Source: Candidatus Spyradenecus faecavium (GTDB lineage: Bacteria > Verrucomicrobiota > Kiritimatiellia > RFP12 > DVOR01). Taken from it: a DNA stretch of 6,226 nt. Where the stretch lies: the NCBI GenBank assembly GCA_018713405.1, contig DVOR01000195.1:1-6226 (forward strand), in the 5' to 3' direction. Shown one piece after another: positions 6,064-6,226 of this stretch (the first letter of the stretch is position 1; the number at the start of each line of letters is the position of its first letter). The position numbers and the translations under genes were made by a program. The notes below the pieces were generated by a model. It worked only from the letters and a program-made list of their open reading frames with translations. It was not told the DNA's origin and did not search any database.

Positions 6064-6086
6064 AAATAAGTCCTTATGCATTTCTG

Positions 6087-6167
6087 AAACCCTTAAGGGT
6101 TTGACCCGAAACCCTTAGGGTTCCACCTCAAAACCCTTAGGGTTTCGCCTCCGACCCTTTAGGGTTT
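6087..6167. repeat. Array of four palindromes at about 22-bp spacing
   Basis: Unit 1 (6087-6102) is the perfect 16-bp palindrome AAACCCTTAAGGGTTT. Unit 2 (6109-6122) is AAACCCTTAGGGTT, unit 3 (6131-6145) AAACCCTTAGGGTTT, and unit 4 (6154-6167) ACCCTTTAGGGTTT. All share ACCCT and AGGGT arms with a centre of 1 or 2 bases; the centre of unit 1 is TA inside CCTTAAGG. Centres fall at about 6094.5, 6116, 6138 and 6159.5, close to two helical turns apart, while the spacers are unrelated. The form suits a set of dimeric protein sites on one DNA face or an intergenic palindromic repeat. It is about 240 bases upstream of the glnN promoter. Function unknown. Confidence 0.85.
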
Positions 6168-6173
6168 CGGGAC

Positions 6174-6206
6174 GGGGGAGGAGAGGGGGATGGAGGGGGT
6201 TGGGGG
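6174..6206 (+). other. Predicted G-quadruplex motif
   Basis: Four runs of five G on the plus strand (6174-6178, 6185-6189, 6195-6199, 6202-6206) separated by loops of 6, 5 and 2 bases, meeting the usual G3+N1-7 rule with long runs. It starts 7 bases after the last palindrome. Whether it folds in vivo or matters for expression is not shown by the sequence. Confidence 0.7.
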
Positions 6207-6226
6207 ATTGCATAACACTTTATGGT

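Larger units (their letters stand above)
5858..6226. other. Gene-free region upstream of glnN, rich in inverted repeats
   Basis: I see no credible gene here on either strand: the open frames are short, overlap each other and look like low-complexity readings of repeats. It contains direct repeats at 5879-5904 and 5936-5971, hairpins at 5920-5935, 5982-6000, 6008-6019 and 6036-6063, four spaced palindromes at 6087-6167, a G-run tract at 6174-6206 and a heptamer inverted repeat flanking the last two. The end of the window (6207-6226) is AT-richer and may lead into the next gene, but no start or promoter can be assigned. Confidence 0.75.

Noticed and set aside
6087..6167. A CRISPR array
   Set aside because: The units are 14-16 bp palindromes with spacers of only about 6-9 bases, far too short for CRISPR repeats and spacers, and there are no cas genes.
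6087..6167. True telomeric repeat or chromosome end
   Set aside because: AGGGTTT occurs on both strands as palindromes, not as one-directional tandem copies.
6207..6226. Start of a plus-strand gene at the ATG near 6222
   Set aside because: No ribosome site is positioned before it and only five bases of frame are visible.

Overview
The window is GC-rich and almost fully coding. All five genes lie on the minus strand, so transcription runs from high to low coordinates. The gene set is a type III glutamine synthetase, a small zinc-ribbon/coiled-coil protein, an LpxL/HtrB-type lipid A acyltransferase, LL-diaminopimelate aminotransferase (DapL) and a pyrophosphate-type phosphofructokinase (partial). 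The acyltransferase implies a Gram-negative outer membrane with lipid A. DapL, GSIII and PPi-PFK together with high GC suggest the PVC superphylum (Verrucomicrobiota, Kiritimatiellota or Lentisphaerota). That placement is inference from gene content; there is no marker gene here.

Layout in the direction of transcription. 6226-5828: a gene-free region of about 400 bases packed with inverted repeats. It holds four AAACCCTT(A)AGGGTTT palindromes at about 22-bp spacing, a four-run G5 tract, several strong hairpins, and an extended -10 promoter (TGGTATAAT) just before glnN. 5815-3737: glnN. 3680-3204: zinc-ribbon/coiled-coil protein of unknown role, with a strong Shine-Dalgarno. 3198-2263: lipid A acyltransferase, starting 5 bases after the previous stop. 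2259-1030: dapL, starting 3 bases after the previous stop. 1015-984: intrinsic terminator-like hairpin. 973-1: PPi-dependent phosphofructokinase, cut by the window edge.

The zinc-ribbon gene, acyltransferase and dapL are spaced so tightly that they are very likely co-transcribed and translationally coupled; glnN (56-bp gap) may head the unit. Two products feed the envelope (lipid A acylation; meso-DAP precursor for peptidoglycan and lysine). DapL consumes glutamate as amino donor, which fits a link to glutamine synthetase. The phosphofructokinase sits just beyond a terminator-like hairpin whose U-tract runs into its own ribosome binding site, so it is either expressed by read-through or from a promoter inside dapL.

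The genes are ordinary metabolic genes. The least explained part is the 5880-6215 intergenic block, above all the phased palindrome array, the adjacent G-quadruplex motif and the TTATGCA/TGCATAA heptamers that flank them both.
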